DNA from: Auanema rhodensis
Lineage: Eukaryota > Nematoda > Chromadorea > Rhabditida > Rhabditidae
DNA: 64,000 nt
Assembly: GCA_964057225.1 (NCBI GenBank)
Contig: OZ059900.1
Location: forward strand, 22,459,638-22,523,637
Reading direction: 5' to 3'
The translations under genes were made by a program, and so were the position numbers. Shown here one piece after another: positions 63,902 through 64,000 of this stretch. The notes under the pieces are model-generated. The model saw only the letters and a program-made list of their open reading frames with translations, made no database searches and was not told where the DNA came from. Each line of letters opens with the position of its first letter. The first letter of the stretch is position 1.

Positions 63902-64000
63902 TTTGACTTACAATTTCATGTGTTCAAACTCATGCAATGTCAATGAAACCTAGCTCAAAATTGTTCGTACAACGTCTAGTTCCACTTTCACGACAAAAAA
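63902..64000. repeat. Partial monomer at the right window edge
   Basis: These are the first 99 bases of monomer 188, cut by the window. It carries TTACAATTTC and is preceded by GTAAACAAAG instead of GTAAACAAGG. It corresponds to the monomer at 21527. The array plainly continues beyond the window. Confidence 0.97.

Larger units (their letters stand above)
1..64000. repeat. Satellite DNA array, 342-bp monomer, 187 full copies
   Basis: The entire window is a direct tandem repeat. Monomers were delimited at the conserved start TTTGACTTACG (rarely ACAATTT or TTATGAC in this part). The length classes are 342 bp x131, 341 x50, 340 x4, 344 x1 and 345 x1, which sum exactly to the 63,901 bp before the final partial copy. 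The 341-bp copies mostly arise from one A lost in CTGGAAAACCAG, or from A6 instead of A7 near monomer base 94. All copies share one orientation, and by eye copies differ at only a few to about twenty positions. G+C is about 34%. No gap, insertion or foreign DNA was seen. Known satellites of this type make up centromeric or pericentromeric heterochromatin; that location is inferred here. The family was not recognised, so no organism is assigned. Confidence 0.98.

Noticed and set aside
1-64000. CRISPR array
   Set aside because: The repeat unit is 342 bp with no unique spacers; adjacent units are nearly the same along their full length. There are no cas genes, and the overall pattern is that of a eukaryotic satellite.
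1-64000. Alpha satellite dimers (2 x 171 bp)
   Set aside because: The length coincidence is the only support. The two halves are hardly similar, the CENP-B box is absent, and none of the sequence is recognisable as alpha satellite.
1-64000. Assembly artefact from repeated collapse or copying of one read
   Set aside because: Copies carry distinct private changes and nested rare marks that make a consistent history of duplications, which simple artefactual duplication would not give. Exact copy number in the most uniform patches (37.2-38.3 kb) remains uncertain without reads.

Overview
The whole 64 kb window is one uninterrupted head-to-tail tandem array of a satellite repeat of about 342 bp. 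I located every monomer boundary by the shared start TTTGACTTACG. There are 187 complete monomers plus a 99-bp partial copy at the right edge. Lengths are 342 bp (131 copies), 341 bp (50), 340 bp (4), 344 bp (1) and 345 bp (1), which sum exactly to the 63,901 bp before the partial copy. All copies point the same way. I see no unique sequence, transposon insertion, inversion, RNA gene or credible protein gene. The array enters at base 1 and leaves at base 64000, so neither edge of the satellite block is visible.

This is eukaryotic constitutive heterochromatin, probably centromeric or pericentromeric, though the sequence cannot prove the location. The monomer is about 34% G+C (117 of 342 in the first copy). 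It carries 10 CpG against about 10 expected, so CpG is not depleted. I do not recognise the family and will not name a species. It is not primate alpha satellite, although 342 is twice 171, and it has no CENP-B box.

Inside the monomer (coordinates of copy 1), bases 131-189 are nearly free of common variants. This stretch and its left flank hold a composite inverted repeat (123-159), a perfect 10-bp palindrome AAATCGATTT (167-176) and the palindrome TCATATGA (181-188). The flanks at about 35-115, 200-285 and 303-330 carry the recurrent diagnostic variants. Two more small hairpins lie at 233-247 and 303-314.

At the next scale the array is a mosaic of higher-order repeats of changing period. 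Left to right: a tandem 7-mer pair (1368-6149); a trimer pair (9568-11619); a 7-mer then a 10-mer made from it by an internal trimer duplication (11620-17426); a 5-mer step (20160-23577); a second, independent 7-mer then 10-mer (21869-27677); an 8-mer step marked by a 7-C run (30413-34860); dimer and trimer patches (34861-36907); near-identical single-monomer copies (37249-38274); a dimer pair (38275-39642); a 9-mer step (44084-49208); and an 11-mer pair (47842-55357).

At the largest scale, 54.7-64.0 kb is a colinear copy of 7.2-21.5 kb, shortened by net losses of 4 and 12 monomers and lengthened by one. No genes work together here. The biology is the evolution of the array by unequal exchange and conversion, and whatever chromatin role the conserved dyad core may have.
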